From contig CAXXHF010000002.1 of NCBI GenBank assembly GCA_963669405.2, forward strand, positions 806,001 to 870,000: a stretch of 64,000 bases of DNA, written 5' to 3'. The position numbers were made by a program, and so were the translations under genes. Of the stretch, positions 52,144 through 61,550 are shown piece after piece (position 1 is the first letter of the stretch; each line of letters starts with the position of its first letter). The notes beneath the pieces are model-generated. The model did no database searches. It was not told the origin of the DNA and saw nothing but the letters and a program-made list of their open reading frames with translations. Source of the stretch: Aureisphaera sp963669405 (GTDB lineage: Bacteria > Bacteroidota > Bacteroidia > Flavobacteriales > Flavobacteriaceae).

Positions 52144-53370
52144 TTAAGCAGTTTTAACTTTAAGACGTTTTGCTCTTCTCTTGATGTTCCCTTGTAATAC
52201 GTAATGATCAATAGTTGGTGCAAAAACATTCATCAATAGAATAGCCAACATAACTCCTTCTGGATAAGCTGGATTAAACACACGAATCATTACAGAGATG
52301 AATCCTATGAGGAATCCATAAATCCATTTTCCTTTGTTGGTTTGTGATGCCGTTACTGGGTCTGTGGCCATGTATACAATCCCGAAGGCCAAACCTCCAA
52401 TGAGAAGATGCTGCCAGAATTCGGTATTCATCAAACTGAAAAACTTACTCCCTTCACCAATCCATCCTTGATCTACCACTCCGTTGAAAATAAGTCCCAT
52501 AGCTAAGGCTCCTACTATAGCAGAAACCATAATACGCCAACTTCCAATTTTGGTAAAAATGAGGAACAGGCCTCCTAAAAGGATCAATAGCGTAGAAGTT
52601 TCTCCTACAGATCCTGGTATTAATCCGTAGAACATATCCATGATATCAAAATCGAATGCTTTGTTCTGTGCCAAACTTCCTAAGATCGTTTCTCCAGAAA
52701 TGGCATCTACATTTGTAGCTCCAGCAGCTATTTGATCTGCTGCATCTCTAGCACCATGCACCCAAACCTTATCTCCACTCATCCAAGTTGGATAGGCAAA
52801 GAACAAGAAGGCACGTATCGTAAGGGCTGGATTTAAGATATTCATTCCGGTTCCACCAAATACTTCTTTTCCGATGACTACACCAAAAACAATAGCAACC
52901 GTTAACATCCATAATGGAATATCTACAGGTACAATTAGCGGCACTAACATTCCTGTTACCAAGTATCCTTCTTCTACTTCGTGTCCTTTTATAACCGCGA
53001 AAAGGAATTCTACAGCCAATCCTACTACATAAGAAACTACCACTAGCGGTAATACCTTCCATGCTCCAATACTAAAATTGGCCATGTTCCAAAATTCCGT
53101 AGAAAAGAAGCCAGCTGCTTTAGAAACTTCATTTAGTTCCAAATTATGCTGATATCCTGCATTAAAAATTCCAAAAATTAAACACGGAACCAACGCCATG
53201 ATCACTGTGTTCATGGTTCGTTTTAAATCGTCTGCACCCTTCACGTGTGTCCCGTTATGGGTTATCTCGTTGGGTAAGTATAAAAAGGTATGGATTGCAT
53301 TAAATGCAGGAGCCATTTTTTTCCCTTTATACTTCTCTTTTAGCTTATGTAAATTTTGTTTCAATCCCAT
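52144..53370 (-). CDS. nqrB: Na+-translocating NADH:quinone reductase subunit B
   Basis: 408 residues with about ten membrane helices. Carries covalent FMN and riboflavin and forms the main Na+ channel. GETST at 256-260 contains the Thr (258) that corresponds by offset to the FMN-linked Thr236 of Vibrio NqrB. Other family segments: GGTGMNILNPALTIRAFLFFAYP and GLAFGIVYMATDPVTASQT. Starts 4 bases after nqrA. Confidence 0.96.
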   Translation of the reverse strand: MGLKQNLHKLKEKYKGKKMAPAFNAIHTFLYLPNEITHNGTHVKGADDLKRTMNTVIMALVPCLIFGIFNAGYQHNLELNEVSKAAGFFSTEFWNMANFSIGAWKVLPLVVVSYVVGLAVEFLFAVIKGHEVEEGYLVTGMLVPLIVPVDIPLWMLTVAIVFGVVIGKEVFGGTGMNILNPALTIRAFLFFAYPTWMSGDKVWVHGARDAADQIAAGATNVDAISGETILGSLAQNKAFDFDIMDMFYGLIPGSVGETSTLLILLGGLFLIFTKIGSWRIMVSAIVGALAMGLIFNGVVDQGWIGEGSKFFSLMNTEFWQHLLIGGLAFGIVYMATDPVTASQTNKGKWIYGFLIGFISVMIRVFNPAYPEGVMLAILLMNVFAPTIDHYVLQGNIKRRAKRLKVKTA

Positions 53371-53374
53371 AGCA

Positions 53375-54727
53375 CTATCCTATTTCTTTATACATTAGAT
53401 CCAAACCATCTCTAATGATTTGTTGGTGGGGCTGTTTTGACACACAGATGAATTCCGTTAATGAAAAATCTTCTGGCGACACTTCATACATACCCAACGC
53501 TTCCATTTGATCCAAATCCTTCACCATACAAGCTTTCAAAATCTGTAGTGGGTAAATATCCAAAGGAAAAACCTCTTCGTAATTACCGGTCACCACAAAT
53601 GCTCTATGCTCTCCATTGGTATTGGTATTAAGATCATATTTCTTTTTAGGCATCATCCAAGAAAAGGTCAATGCTCTAGAAGGTGATATTTTATTAAAAA
53701 TGGGTTTATTCCATCCAAAAAGTTCGTAATCGTCTCCTTCAGGTATCACAGTCACTGTATTGGAGTAATATCCTAAATGTCCTTTGGGTGAAATCCTTGT
53801 TCCAGTCAATACATCACCACTAATGATTCTTGAATTATCTTCCGAAAGACCTGAATCGTATATAAATGTAGAAACCTCAGCTCCTATTTTAGTAGTGTAA
53901 TATCTTGGGTTTTTTACTGAAGAGCCTGCCAACGCAATTACTCTTTCTGCATTAAACTTACCAGTGGTAATCAATTCACCAATAATAACTAGATCCTGAG
54001 CAGCAACGGTCCAAACTACCTCCCCTTTGTTTACAGGATTTATTTTGGCAATTTGAGTACCCACATTTCCTGCTGGATGTGGCCCACTTATTTTATGAAT
54101 AGTAACGTCCTTTAATCCATCGAAAGGAGAAACTCCAGATTTTCCAACAGACACATGTACTTGCCCTTCGGTTAATATACTGAGTGCCGTAAGCGCAGCT
54201 TGCAATTCTGTTTCTTTTCCTTTTAATGTGAAATCCAGATCCGCTGCCAAAGGAGCAGTACTGTATCCAGACACAAAAATTGCTTTGGGGCTGGTTTCAG
54301 GATTAGCAATTACATCATAAGGGCGCTGTTTTATAAAAGGCCAACATCCTGAAGACAACAAATGCTGCTTTAAATCTTCAGGTTTCATAGAATCGGGATT
54401 AATAATCCCAAAATCCTTGTAACTGTCCTGTTGGTCTCCTTCTATGGTAATTTTGGTAATTACCCTTTTTGCACCTCTTTCAATCTCCGTCAATGTCCCA
54501 CTCACTGGCGATACAAACTTGATCTCCTCTTTGGACTTACTGTAAAATACAGTGTCACCAGCCTGAACTTTGGCTCCTTCTTTGAGTATCATTTTAGGGG
54601 TAACGAGATGAAAATCTTGAGGTCTTATAGCAAATGTACGGGAGCGTGGTGCTTTGGAGAGTGTTTTGTCCGCTTCGCCTTTTAAATTAATGGTAAGACC
54701 TTTTCTAATCTTAATGTCTTTGGACAT
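53375..54727 (-). CDS. nqrA: Na+-translocating NADH:quinone reductase subunit A
   Basis: 450 residues, soluble cytosolic subunit at the quinone-binding side. Recognised by IKIRKGLTINLKGEA opening, RPQDFHLVTPKMILKEGAKV, SGPHPAGNVGTQIAKINPV and the ending MEALGMYEVSPEDFSLTEFIC. First gene of the operon. The promoter element TAAATTTG lies 64 bases upstream. Confidence 0.96.
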   Translation of the reverse strand: MSKDIKIRKGLTINLKGEADKTLSKAPRSRTFAIRPQDFHLVTPKMILKEGAKVQAGDTVFYSKSKEEIKFVSPVSGTLTEIERGAKRVITKITIEGDQQDSYKDFGIINPDSMKPEDLKQHLLSSGCWPFIKQRPYDVIANPETSPKAIFVSGYSTAPLAADLDFTLKGKETELQAALTALSILTEGQVHVSVGKSGVSPFDGLKDVTIHKISGPHPAGNVGTQIAKINPVNKGEVVWTVAAQDLVIIGELITTGKFNAERVIALAGSSVKNPRYYTTKIGAEVSTFIYDSGLSEDNSRIISGDVLTGTRISPKGHLGYYSNTVTVIPEGDDYELFGWNKPIFNKISPSRALTFSWMMPKKKYDLNTNTNGEHRAFVVTGNYEEVFPLDIYPLQILKACMVKDLDQMEALGMYEVSPEDFSLTEFICVSKQPHQQIIRDGLDLMYKEIG

Positions 54728-55061
54728 AGGATATATGTGTTAAAGTTCTCGTAAAAACCTGGAATATAGATTGCCCAGATTTTGCGACGGCAAATTTACG
54801 AACTTCAAGCTGCTTTTCATAGCGAATTAGGAATAATTTTCCTTAACACCCATCCATGCCCCATCAGGGAATTATTTTTTTGAAATCATATTGTTTTGAA
54901 AGGAATCATCTTGAAAACCTAAAGAACAAATTTCTATTGGTTCCCGCACACTCTTCTAAGTACCTCCTAGCAAAGCTCATCACAGATCGTATTTTAATAG
55001 CGGCGATTGAAATAATTAGGCACAAAATTTGTTTACCTTTATCAACAAAATATAATACTCT
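54728..55061. promoter_or_regulatory. Divergent intergenic region between nqrA and the plug-type gene
   Basis: 334 bases without a convincing gene. Holds the nqr promoter (above). Before the plus-strand gene, TTTG near 55028-55031 and TACCTTTA near 55034-55041 resemble a weak -7 region. No tRNA, riboswitch or terminator was seen. Confidence 0.4.
54791..54798 (-). promoter_or_regulatory. Candidate -7 element of the nqr operon promoter
   Basis: On the minus strand TAAATTTG matches TAnnTTTG and is followed by C, a very common flavobacterial context. This would give a leader of roughly 55-60 bases before nqrA. A -33 TTG at the standard spacing is not clear, so the call is moderate. Confidence 0.5.
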
Positions 55062-56324
55062 ATGCTACAAAAGGCGTTATTGTTTTTTTGTTTTTTGGGA
55101 ATATCACTTAATCTGAACTCTCAGATTATAGAAAAAATTGAACCTGAATACATACGCACTATACAATTTAGGGGGAATTCACAATTCAGCCAACTACCAG
55201 TTATCCGCCTTGGGGAAAACCTTCAGCTTTCTTTTGATGACATTAATGGAACTGAAGAGGATTACTACTACACCATCACCCATCACAATTTTGATTGGTC
55301 TGAAAGTGACCTTTCTAAAGGAGAATACATGGACGGTTTTGATGATGTTCGGATAGAAACCTACGAAAACTCACTCAATTCGCTTCAACTATATTCTCAT
55401 TACACACTTACCATCCCCAACAGGGAGACAAGAAGGCTTAAAAAAAGTGGCAATTACTTGCTCAGCATATATGACTATGATGGAGAACTGGTATTTACCA
55501 GAAAGTTTATGATTATGGAACAGACCGTTAAGGTGGCAGTAGATGTAAAACGATCCCGTGATATTCAATACATAGACACCAAACAGAGTGTTCAATTTAC
55601 CATAGATTCTCCAACCAAACCACTTATAAACCCCAAACAAAACGTAAAGACATTAGTACTGCAAAACAGCAACTTGAAATCTGCCATTAGAAATCTGAAA
55701 CCTCAATACACCATTGGAAGTGAGCTCATCTATAGGTATGATCAAGAAAGTGCATTTTGGGCAGGCAACGAGTTTTTAAATTTTGACAGCAAGGAAGTAC
55801 GAGGTGCCAACAATAGCATTAGACGTATTGAACTCAATGATCTTTTTGATCATTATCTGTACACCAAACTCTCGCGAGCAGATAGACCCTACACCTATTT
55901 CCCGGATATCAATGGGAACTTTGTAGTTAGAACTTTTGGAATTGATGAAGACCGAAACCCTAACATAGAAGCAGAATACATAAGAATGCATTTTGCCCTT
56001 CAGTATTATGAAGACATTGGCGATAAGGAGATTCATCTTTACGGAAATTTCAACAATTGGTCTATTGATGAGAGCACGTACATGAAATACGATGAAGCTA
56101 CAGACTCCTATAGAAACACCCGTTTATACAAACAGGGATTTTATAATTACCGCTTTGTATTGGTAGATAGGGACGGCTCTGTAGATCAAGGAGCTATTGG
56201 CGGGAATTTCTGGCAAACCGAAAATGATTATACGGTATTGGTATATTACCGTGGACCTGGTGAGCGATTCGACAGGATTATTGGTTATGGAAAAGCCAAC
56301 TCCAACATCATAAACAACAACTAA
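55062..56324 (+). CDS. T9SS plug-type protein (DUF5103 family)
   Basis: 420 residues with a signal peptide ending NLNSQ. Sequence pattern of the DUF5103 family, now known as type IX secretion system plug proteins: YIRTIQFRGN opening, LRLGENLQLSFDDINGTEEDYYYTI-like block, FDGFDDVRIETYENS, and the C-terminal YGNFNNWSIDESTYMKYDEATDSY resembling a carbohydrate-binding 48 fold. In Flavobacterium johnsoniae the Plug closes the SprA pore when PorV is absent. Fits the many T9SS cargo genes in this window. Confidence 0.82.
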   Translation: MLQKALLFFCFLGISLNLNSQIIEKIEPEYIRTIQFRGNSQFSQLPVIRLGENLQLSFDDINGTEEDYYYTITHHNFDWSESDLSKGEYMDGFDDVRIETYENSLNSLQLYSHYTLTIPNRETRRLKKSGNYLLSIYDYDGELVFTRKFMIMEQTVKVAVDVKRSRDIQYIDTKQSVQFTIDSPTKPLINPKQNVKTLVLQNSNLKSAIRNLKPQYTIGSELIYRYDQESAFWAGNEFLNFDSKEVRGANNSIRRIELNDLFDHYLYTKLSRADRPYTYFPDINGNFVVRTFGIDEDRNPNIEAEYIRMHFALQYYEDIGDKEIHLYGNFNNWSIDESTYMKYDEATDSYRNTRLYKQGFYNYRFVLVDRDGSVDQGAIGGNFWQTENDYTVLVYYRGPGERFDRIIGYGKANSNIINNN

Positions 56325-56437
56325 TTTTCACCTCATTTAACCACTTTTGTTGATTTCAAAAAATGATTTTTGAAACCTATTTGGGCTTCAATGACTACTC
56401 GTATTGCTACTGTCGTGAAGTTTTTTAACTTTACGTT

Positions 56438-57649
56438 ATGACTAACCAACTCCCTACCAAGCAAAAAGGCCGAAAAGCAACTAAATTTAGGGGAGCCAAT
56501 TGCTTAAACTGTAACACTCCATTGGATTTGAGCGATGTGTATTGTTCGTATTGTGGACAACTAAACACAACAAAGAGCTTATCATTAAAGGATTTTTTTG
56601 GTGAATTTATTGGCAGCATCATCACTTACGACTCTAGGTTTCGCTACACTTTAAAAGACTTACTGTTTAAACCCGGAGTCATTTCACGTAAATATGTAGA
56701 TGGACAGCGGCTCAAATATGCCAACCCTTTCCGGTTCTTTTTAAGCGTTTCCATTATTTATTTTTTAATTCAAAGCATTATAGCATCTGTTACGGGGACC
56801 AACAGTTTTATTAACGATACCAGTAAAAAAGGGCCCAACTTTGAATTGACTTCTGATGGTAAAAATTTAAAATTGGTACCCGTTATCCCAGACAGCATTA
56901 AGCTAGATTCGATTTTAACGGAACAAGGGATTCCCCTAGGTGAAATACCCTTAGACTCTATTCTTAATGCCAATGAAATACCTGACACACAAAAACTCGA
57001 TTCTTTAATAAGAGAAGAATTTCCAATAACCAATAAAAAAGATAGTGTTAAGACATACAATTATATTTCTGAAGAACATCTGGACACCTTGAGCAAACTT
57101 AATAGAATTGGTAAACGATTAAACCTTTATTACGATTTTTACCAAGCAACTGGTATTGAAGACCCCATAGTGGCTCTGGACAGTCTTAAGCACGAGAACA
57201 ATGCCTACAATCGCTGGGCATACAACAAAAATGAAGTCTTCGAGCAAATTAAAGAAAGACCTACAGAGTTTGCTACCTATTTATTTGAAAAGACCCCATT
57301 CTTTGTATTCTTCTTCACCCCTTTTTATGCATTATTCTTTTGGTTAATTTATTCTAAGAAGAAATACACTTATATGGAACACATGATCTTTATCTTCCAT
57401 ATATTCAGTTTTATATTTTTAGCGATGCTAATCTCCATTTTGCCAGATCTTTTAATTGGAGAAGATGTTTTTGTAGTAATACTATTTGTATTGATTGGCC
57501 CATTTTATTTTTACAAGGCTTTACGTAATTTTTACAAACAAAACCGATTCATTACCATAATAAAATTTATTTTCCTAAATTTCGTTTTCGGGATAAGCGC
57601 CACAATAAGTGCTATTTTGTTTTTTGCTGTTACAGCAGCTATGTACTAA
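56438..57649 (+). CDS. DUF3667 membrane protein with N-terminal zinc ribbon
   Basis: 403 residues. N-terminal zinc ribbon with CLNCNTPLDLSDVYCSYCGQ (four Cys), then the DUF3667 segment DFFGEFIGSIITYDSRFRYT to FKPGVISRKYVDGQRLKYANPFRFF. About five membrane helices (first about 97-115, others at the C-terminus), with a soluble linker between. Widespread in Bacteroidota, function unknown. Stops one base before apaG, so they form an operon. Confidence 0.85.
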   Translation: MTNQLPTKQKGRKATKFRGANCLNCNTPLDLSDVYCSYCGQLNTTKSLSLKDFFGEFIGSIITYDSRFRYTLKDLLFKPGVISRKYVDGQRLKYANPFRFFLSVSIIYFLIQSIIASVTGTNSFINDTSKKGPNFELTSDGKNLKLVPVIPDSIKLDSILTEQGIPLGEIPLDSILNANEIPDTQKLDSLIREEFPITNKKDSVKTYNYISEEHLDTLSKLNRIGKRLNLYYDFYQATGIEDPIVALDSLKHENNAYNRWAYNKNEVFEQIKERPTEFATYLFEKTPFFVFFFTPFYALFFWLIYSKKKYTYMEHMIFIFHIFSFIFLAMLISILPDLLIGEDVFVVILFVLIGPFYFYKALRNFYKQNRFITIIKFIFLNFVFGISATISAILFFAVTAAMY

Positions 57650-57650
57650 T

Positions 57651-58031
57651 ATGATTCAATTAACAACACAAGGAATAAGAGTTTCCGTAGAAAGTCAATT
57701 CGAAGATGCTTTTTATCATAAGCAACAGAAGCATTTTGCGTTTTCATATCAAATCACGATCAAAAACAACAGTGATGAATCCATTCAACTTATTTCTAGG
57801 TATTGGCTTATTAAAGACGCTCTTAATCACACATCTGTTGTAGAGGGAGAGGGTGTCATAGGACAACAACCAGTTATAGCTCCTGGAAAATCACACACCT
57901 ACAATAGTGGTTGCATGCTTATTTCCCCTTTTGGATCTATGCAAGGACATTATAACATGGTCACAAGTACTAAAAAGATAAAAGTTGGAATTCCTTTATT
58001 TAAGCTGACCGTACCTTTCGCGATGAATTAA
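57651..58031 (+). CDS. apaG: ApaG protein
   Basis: 126 residues from the ATG at 57651, one base after the DUF3667 stop; the frame opened upstream inside that gene. Immunoglobulin-like ApaG (DUF525) fold with GIRVSVESQFEDA, FAFSYQITIKNNS, LISRYWLIKDA, GEGVIGQQPVIAPGKSHTYNSG and MQGHYNMV. ApaG is linked to Co2+/Mg2+ phenotypes in enterobacteria; biochemical role unsettled. Its 3' end overlaps by 32 bases the convergent gene ending at 58000. Confidence 0.95.
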   Translation: MIQLTTQGIRVSVESQFEDAFYHKQQKHFAFSYQITIKNNSDESIQLISRYWLIKDALNHTSVVEGEGVIGQQPVIAPGKSHTYNSGCMLISPFGSMQGHYNMVTSTKKIKVGIPLFKLTVPFAMN

Positions 58032-59013
58032 ATGCTGCATAGGCTCCAGCTCCATCAAATCTGATTTTCTTTCCCTTCTGGATTACATGACAAAAAGCAC
58101 AGTGCGAATCATAAGTAAACTGAAATGATTCAGAAATATCAAATGTTTCCGAAATATACACCCCATCATAATCTATTTGAAGAAGGTCATTATAACGACG
58201 TATCCTGAAATGAAATTTCGGTAAATCATCATCTAAAACCAATTCAAACCAAGCATTACTCCCAATTCCAGATAATTTTTGGGCTTTTCCAGGAGGAGAA
58301 AGCACCGCTTTATTTTGATGGGAATATGGTTTTTTTCTATCGAAGTAATTTTTAAGGTTTTCTTTAAGAGCAGACCCTTGAAAGGGCTTCACCTGTCCAT
58401 CGTATACTTCAAAAAGAGGACTTGTTGCTGCCTTTTCTACATTACCCACCGTACTAGGGGTAAACTTTTTATTAAATTTTAAGGACCGTATGATTTTTTG
58501 ATCTATCGTTGCAGCCAAAATGGTATCTGTTACAAAGCGCGAACAGTTACTCCCATCTTTATTGAATGCCCCATAAGGAATACTCCCCCTGCCTTGAAGC
58601 TGGTCAATGTAGTTTTTTGCCTTTTGAAAATCGATACTATGGCAAACAGATGCTAAGAGCCTTCCTTCACCATGGGTTTTCTGAGGATTGGCATCCAACC
58701 ACAACAATAATTCTTCAACATTTTTCAATTTTCCTTTACTGCAAAAAGCAGCTCTTATGGACACCTCTAGCTCTGCATCGGTATTAGCTCCTCTAACCCG
58801 ACCGTGACCTTTAGGTGTAATGTATCTTCCAAAATCGAAATAGCTTACATCCCCAGTTCTATTCTCAATAAGCATTAAAGCAGCATGGCCAGCTTTAATA
58901 TATTCACGTGTACCAAGGCCAACCAGAGGCAATAAATTACAAATCCACTCATCACTCATAGTAACAAAAGTGTCCGGATAAGCTAATACCAATATGGTTC
59001 CTGTATGCTTCAA
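58000..59013 (-). CDS. DUF6695-like protein with permuted papain-like motifs
   Basis: 337 residues from a TTG at 59011-59013 that overlaps the NRDE stop as TTGA. No signal peptide is obvious. GHAALMLIENRTGDVSYFDFGRY (His near residue 43) and SNCSRFVTDTILAA (Cys near residue 158) come in His-then-Cys order with YIDQLQGRGSIPYGAFNKDG before the Cys, as in circularly permuted NlpC/P60 (LRAT/YiiX-like) enzymes. That fold call is my inference; the DUF name is from memory. A C-terminal beta domain has FHFRIRRYNDLLQIDYDGVY. Confidence 0.6.
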   Translation of the reverse strand: MKHTGTILVLAYPDTFVTMSDEWICNLLPLVGLGTREYIKAGHAALMLIENRTGDVSYFDFGRYITPKGHGRVRGANTDAELEVSIRAAFCSKGKLKNVEELLLWLDANPQKTHGEGRLLASVCHSIDFQKAKNYIDQLQGRGSIPYGAFNKDGSNCSRFVTDTILAATIDQKIIRSLKFNKKFTPSTVGNVEKAATSPLFEVYDGQVKPFQGSALKENLKNYFDRKKPYSHQNKAVLSPPGKAQKLSGIGSNAWFELVLDDDLPKFHFRIRRYNDLLQIDYDGVYISETFDISESFQFTYDSHCAFCHVIQKGKKIRFDGAGAYAAFNSSRKVRSA

Positions 59014-59714
59014 AATGCAATCTTTTTTAATTCCTGGGTTTGTAGATCTTCGTATACAAAAGTACCAAGATCGTTATTTTTTTCGATCTGACTAATACTC
59101 TTAGTCTTAACAAACCCCCTATCCATTACAAGATTGGTGTGTGGATTTCCCTCTCCTGCTGTTTTATGAAAATTCAGCAACCTATTTTTATCAATTTCAA
59201 GGTCGTCATTCAACAGGGTAGAAAACCATTGTTCCCTTTTCTTTTTAACTGCTAATGGATACAACAAAGAAGAAGACCATATATGGGGTTGCACGGGTTT
59301 ATCTGAAAAATGACTAGTACGTCCATCCCATACCAATTCATAAATCTTTAAAGAAAGATTCCAATCTACCATAACGACTGTAAAAGGCTCTATACCAAAA
59401 AAATCAAAATGGGTAATTTCGTTAATCGCATTTTCAACAGTTAAAAGGGAAGTCACAATAATTCCGCGACTCATTCTATAGCTTTCCTCGCGTTCGTGGG
59501 GTTCAAAACCTCCATTTAAAAGACAGACCAACCTACTTTTGTTGCTAACGCCCAACCAAGTGCCTCCAGCAACTTCATCCTTTGGAAAGATCAGTCTTGT
59601 ATCATTTATACTGTATTCTTGAGGTGGCAATGTACTCCTATGGGGAGATTCATCCCTATTGGATGTTAGAATGAAACCCGATTCTTCTGTTGGAACAAAA
59701 CTAAGTGTACACAT
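59010..59714 (-). CDS. NRDE-family protein (TANGO2-like)
   Basis: 234 residues from the ATG at 59712-59714. It begins Met-Cys-Thr, so Cys2 becomes N-terminal after Met removal, as in Ntn-hydrolase-like folds. Family hallmark TSNRDES and GGTWLGVSNKSRLVCLLN, then ESYRMSRGIIV. Cytoplasmic, biochemistry unknown (haem-handling or Ntn-type hydrolysis proposed for relatives). Overlaps the downstream papain-like gene by 4 bases. Confidence 0.88.
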   Translation of the reverse strand: MCTLSFVPTEESGFILTSNRDESPHRSTLPPQEYSINDTRLIFPKDEVAGGTWLGVSNKSRLVCLLNGGFEPHEREESYRMSRGIIVTSLLTVENAINEITHFDFFGIEPFTVVMVDWNLSLKIYELVWDGRTSHFSDKPVQPHIWSSSLLYPLAVKKKREQWFSTLLNDDLEIDKNRLLNFHKTAGEGNPHTNLVMDRGFVKTKSISQIEKNNDLGTFVYEDLQTQELKKIAF

Positions 59715-59841
59715 GTCTTTTTTAAAGTTATCCAAGAGCAAACACAACACACAAAAATAATGATATCTACCGTAAGATTACCTTTTCAAAATTGCAGCAG
59801 CAAGATACCACTGTATATGCAATTTGCATCTGCTAAATTTG

Positions 59842-59849
59842 TACCTTTG
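59842..59849 (+). promoter_or_regulatory. Candidate -7 element of pruA
   Basis: TACCTTTG, a perfect TAnnTTTG match followed by C. A TTTG 15 bases upstream (59823-59826) could serve as -33 with slightly short spacing. It lies about 33 bases before the pruA ATG. Confidence 0.5.
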
Positions 59850-59882
59850 CATCTCTAAATTTAAAAACCAAAATTGTATACC

Positions 59883-61508
59883 ATGGGAAAAGGATTTTTT
59901 GAAGTTCCAATAGCTGTAAACGAACCTGTTTTAGGTTATGCACCAGGCTCTCCAGAACGGGAAGCTGTTTCGAAAACCTATAAGGAAATGTACAACAGTT
60001 CCATCGATGTACCTCTATATATTAATGGAGAACATGTGTCTACTGGAAATACCGCAACCATGTCTCCTCCACATGACCATCAACACATTTTGGGGAGCTA
60101 CCATAAAGCAGAAAAAACTCATATAGATCAGGCCATTGCTACCGCTTTGGAGGCAAGAAAAAAATGGTCTCAAATGCCTTGGGAGCAACGTGCTGGGATT
60201 TTCTTAAGAGCTGCCGAGCTCATTGCAGGTCCTTATCGTGCAAAGATTAACGCAGCTACTATGTTGGCCCAATCCAAAACGGTGCACCAAGCAGAGATTG
60301 ATGCCGCTTGTGAGCTGATCGATTTCTTACGATTCAATGTACAGTTTATGACAGAAATCTATCATGAACAACCTGAATCCACTTCGGGAGCATGGAATCG
60401 TTTAGAGTATCGTCCACTGGAAGGATTTATATATGCCATTACACCTTTTAATTTTACTGCAATTGCTGCCAATCTCCCGGCCAGTGCCGCATTAATGGGA
60501 AATGTGGTTATTTGGAAGCCTAGTGACAGCCAAGTATATTCAGCGAAAGTGATTCTGGATGTATTTAAAGAAGCTGGAGTGCCACCAGGTGTTATCAACA
60601 TGGTTATGGGAGATCCCGTCATGATTACTGACACTGTATTGGCAAGTCCTGATTTTAGCGGATTGCATTTTACAGGTTCTACACATGTGTTTAAAGATAT
60701 TTGGCAAAAAATCGGAACCAATATCCACAACTACAAAACCTATCCTAGAATTGTAGGTGAAACCGGAGGGAAAGATTTTATTGTTGCACATAATACTTCA
60801 AACCCAAAACAAGTAGCTACTGCCATTGCAAGAGGTGCTTTCGAATTCCAAGGTCAAAAATGTAGCGCTGCTAGCCGTTGCTATATTGCAAAAAGCATTT
60901 GGAATGATGTTGAAACCCATTTAAAAGCAGATTTAGCATCCTTTAAAATAGGATCACCAGAAGATATGGGCAATTTTATAACTGCCGTTATCCATGAAGG
61001 TTCTTTCAACAAACTAGCTAGTTATATAGATAACGCCAAAGCCGATAGCAATGCTGAAATTATTGCTGGGGGCGAATACGACAAGAGTAAAGGATACTTT
61101 ATAGAACCCACAGTTATTAAAACTTCCGATCCAAAATACACTACTATGTGTACGGAACTGTTTGGCCCCGTGGTAACCATTTATGTTTTTGAAGATGATG
61201 CATGGGAAGAGACACTTCACTTGGTTGACGAAACCAGCGAATATGCCCTTACAGGAGCCGTATTCAGTGAAGATAGATACGCATTGGAAGTAGGTGTTAA
61301 AATCCTTGAAAATGCTGCGGGTAACTTCTATGTAAACGACAAGCCTACCGGTGCTGTTGTAGGACAGCAACCTTTTGGTGGTGCTAGAGCAAGTGGAACT
61401 AATGATAAAGCAGGAAGTAAACTAAACCTGTATCGTTGGGTATCACCAAGAATGATTAAGGAAACATTTGTTACACCTACGGATTACAGATATCCATTTT
61501 TAGGATAA
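59883..61508 (+). CDS. pruA: L-glutamate gamma-semialdehyde dehydrogenase (delta-1-pyrroline-5-carboxylate dehydrogenase)
   Basis: 541 residues from the ATG at 59883; a TTG three codons upstream is unlikely. Oxidises the proline-breakdown intermediate glutamate semialdehyde to glutamate with NAD+. Aldehyde dehydrogenase superfamily: AITPFNFTAIAANLPASAAL, VIWKPSD, LHFTGSTHVF, general base Glu in VGETGGKDFIVAH and catalytic Cys in FEFQGQKCSAASRCY. The P5CDH-1 specific PFGGARASGTNDKAG is near the end. Single-domain form without proline dehydrogenase fusion. Confidence 0.96.
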   Translation: MGKGFFEVPIAVNEPVLGYAPGSPEREAVSKTYKEMYNSSIDVPLYINGEHVSTGNTATMSPPHDHQHILGSYHKAEKTHIDQAIATALEARKKWSQMPWEQRAGIFLRAAELIAGPYRAKINAATMLAQSKTVHQAEIDAACELIDFLRFNVQFMTEIYHEQPESTSGAWNRLEYRPLEGFIYAITPFNFTAIAANLPASAALMGNVVIWKPSDSQVYSAKVILDVFKEAGVPPGVINMVMGDPVMITDTVLASPDFSGLHFTGSTHVFKDIWQKIGTNIHNYKTYPRIVGETGGKDFIVAHNTSNPKQVATAIARGAFEFQGQKCSAASRCYIAKSIWNDVETHLKADLASFKIGSPEDMGNFITAVIHEGSFNKLASYIDNAKADSNAEIIAGGEYDKSKGYFIEPTVIKTSDPKYTTMCTELFGPVVTIYVFEDDAWEETLHLVDETSEYALTGAVFSEDRYALEVGVKILENAAGNFYVNDKPTGAVVGQQPFGGARASGTNDKAGSKLNLYRWVSPRMIKETFVTPTDYRYPFLG

Positions 61509-61521
61509 TTAAAAAATGAAA

Positions 61522-61550
61522 AAAAAGCGCTATCTAGTATAGCGCTTTTT
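61522..61550. terminator. Bidirectional terminator between pruA and rsmG
   Basis: 12-base stem AAAAAGCGCTAT (61522-61533), loop CTAGT, ATAGCGCTTTTT (61539-61550) with T-tract. It directly abuts the rsmG stop at 61551 and lies 13 bases after the pruA stop, so it serves both convergent genes. Confidence 0.9.
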
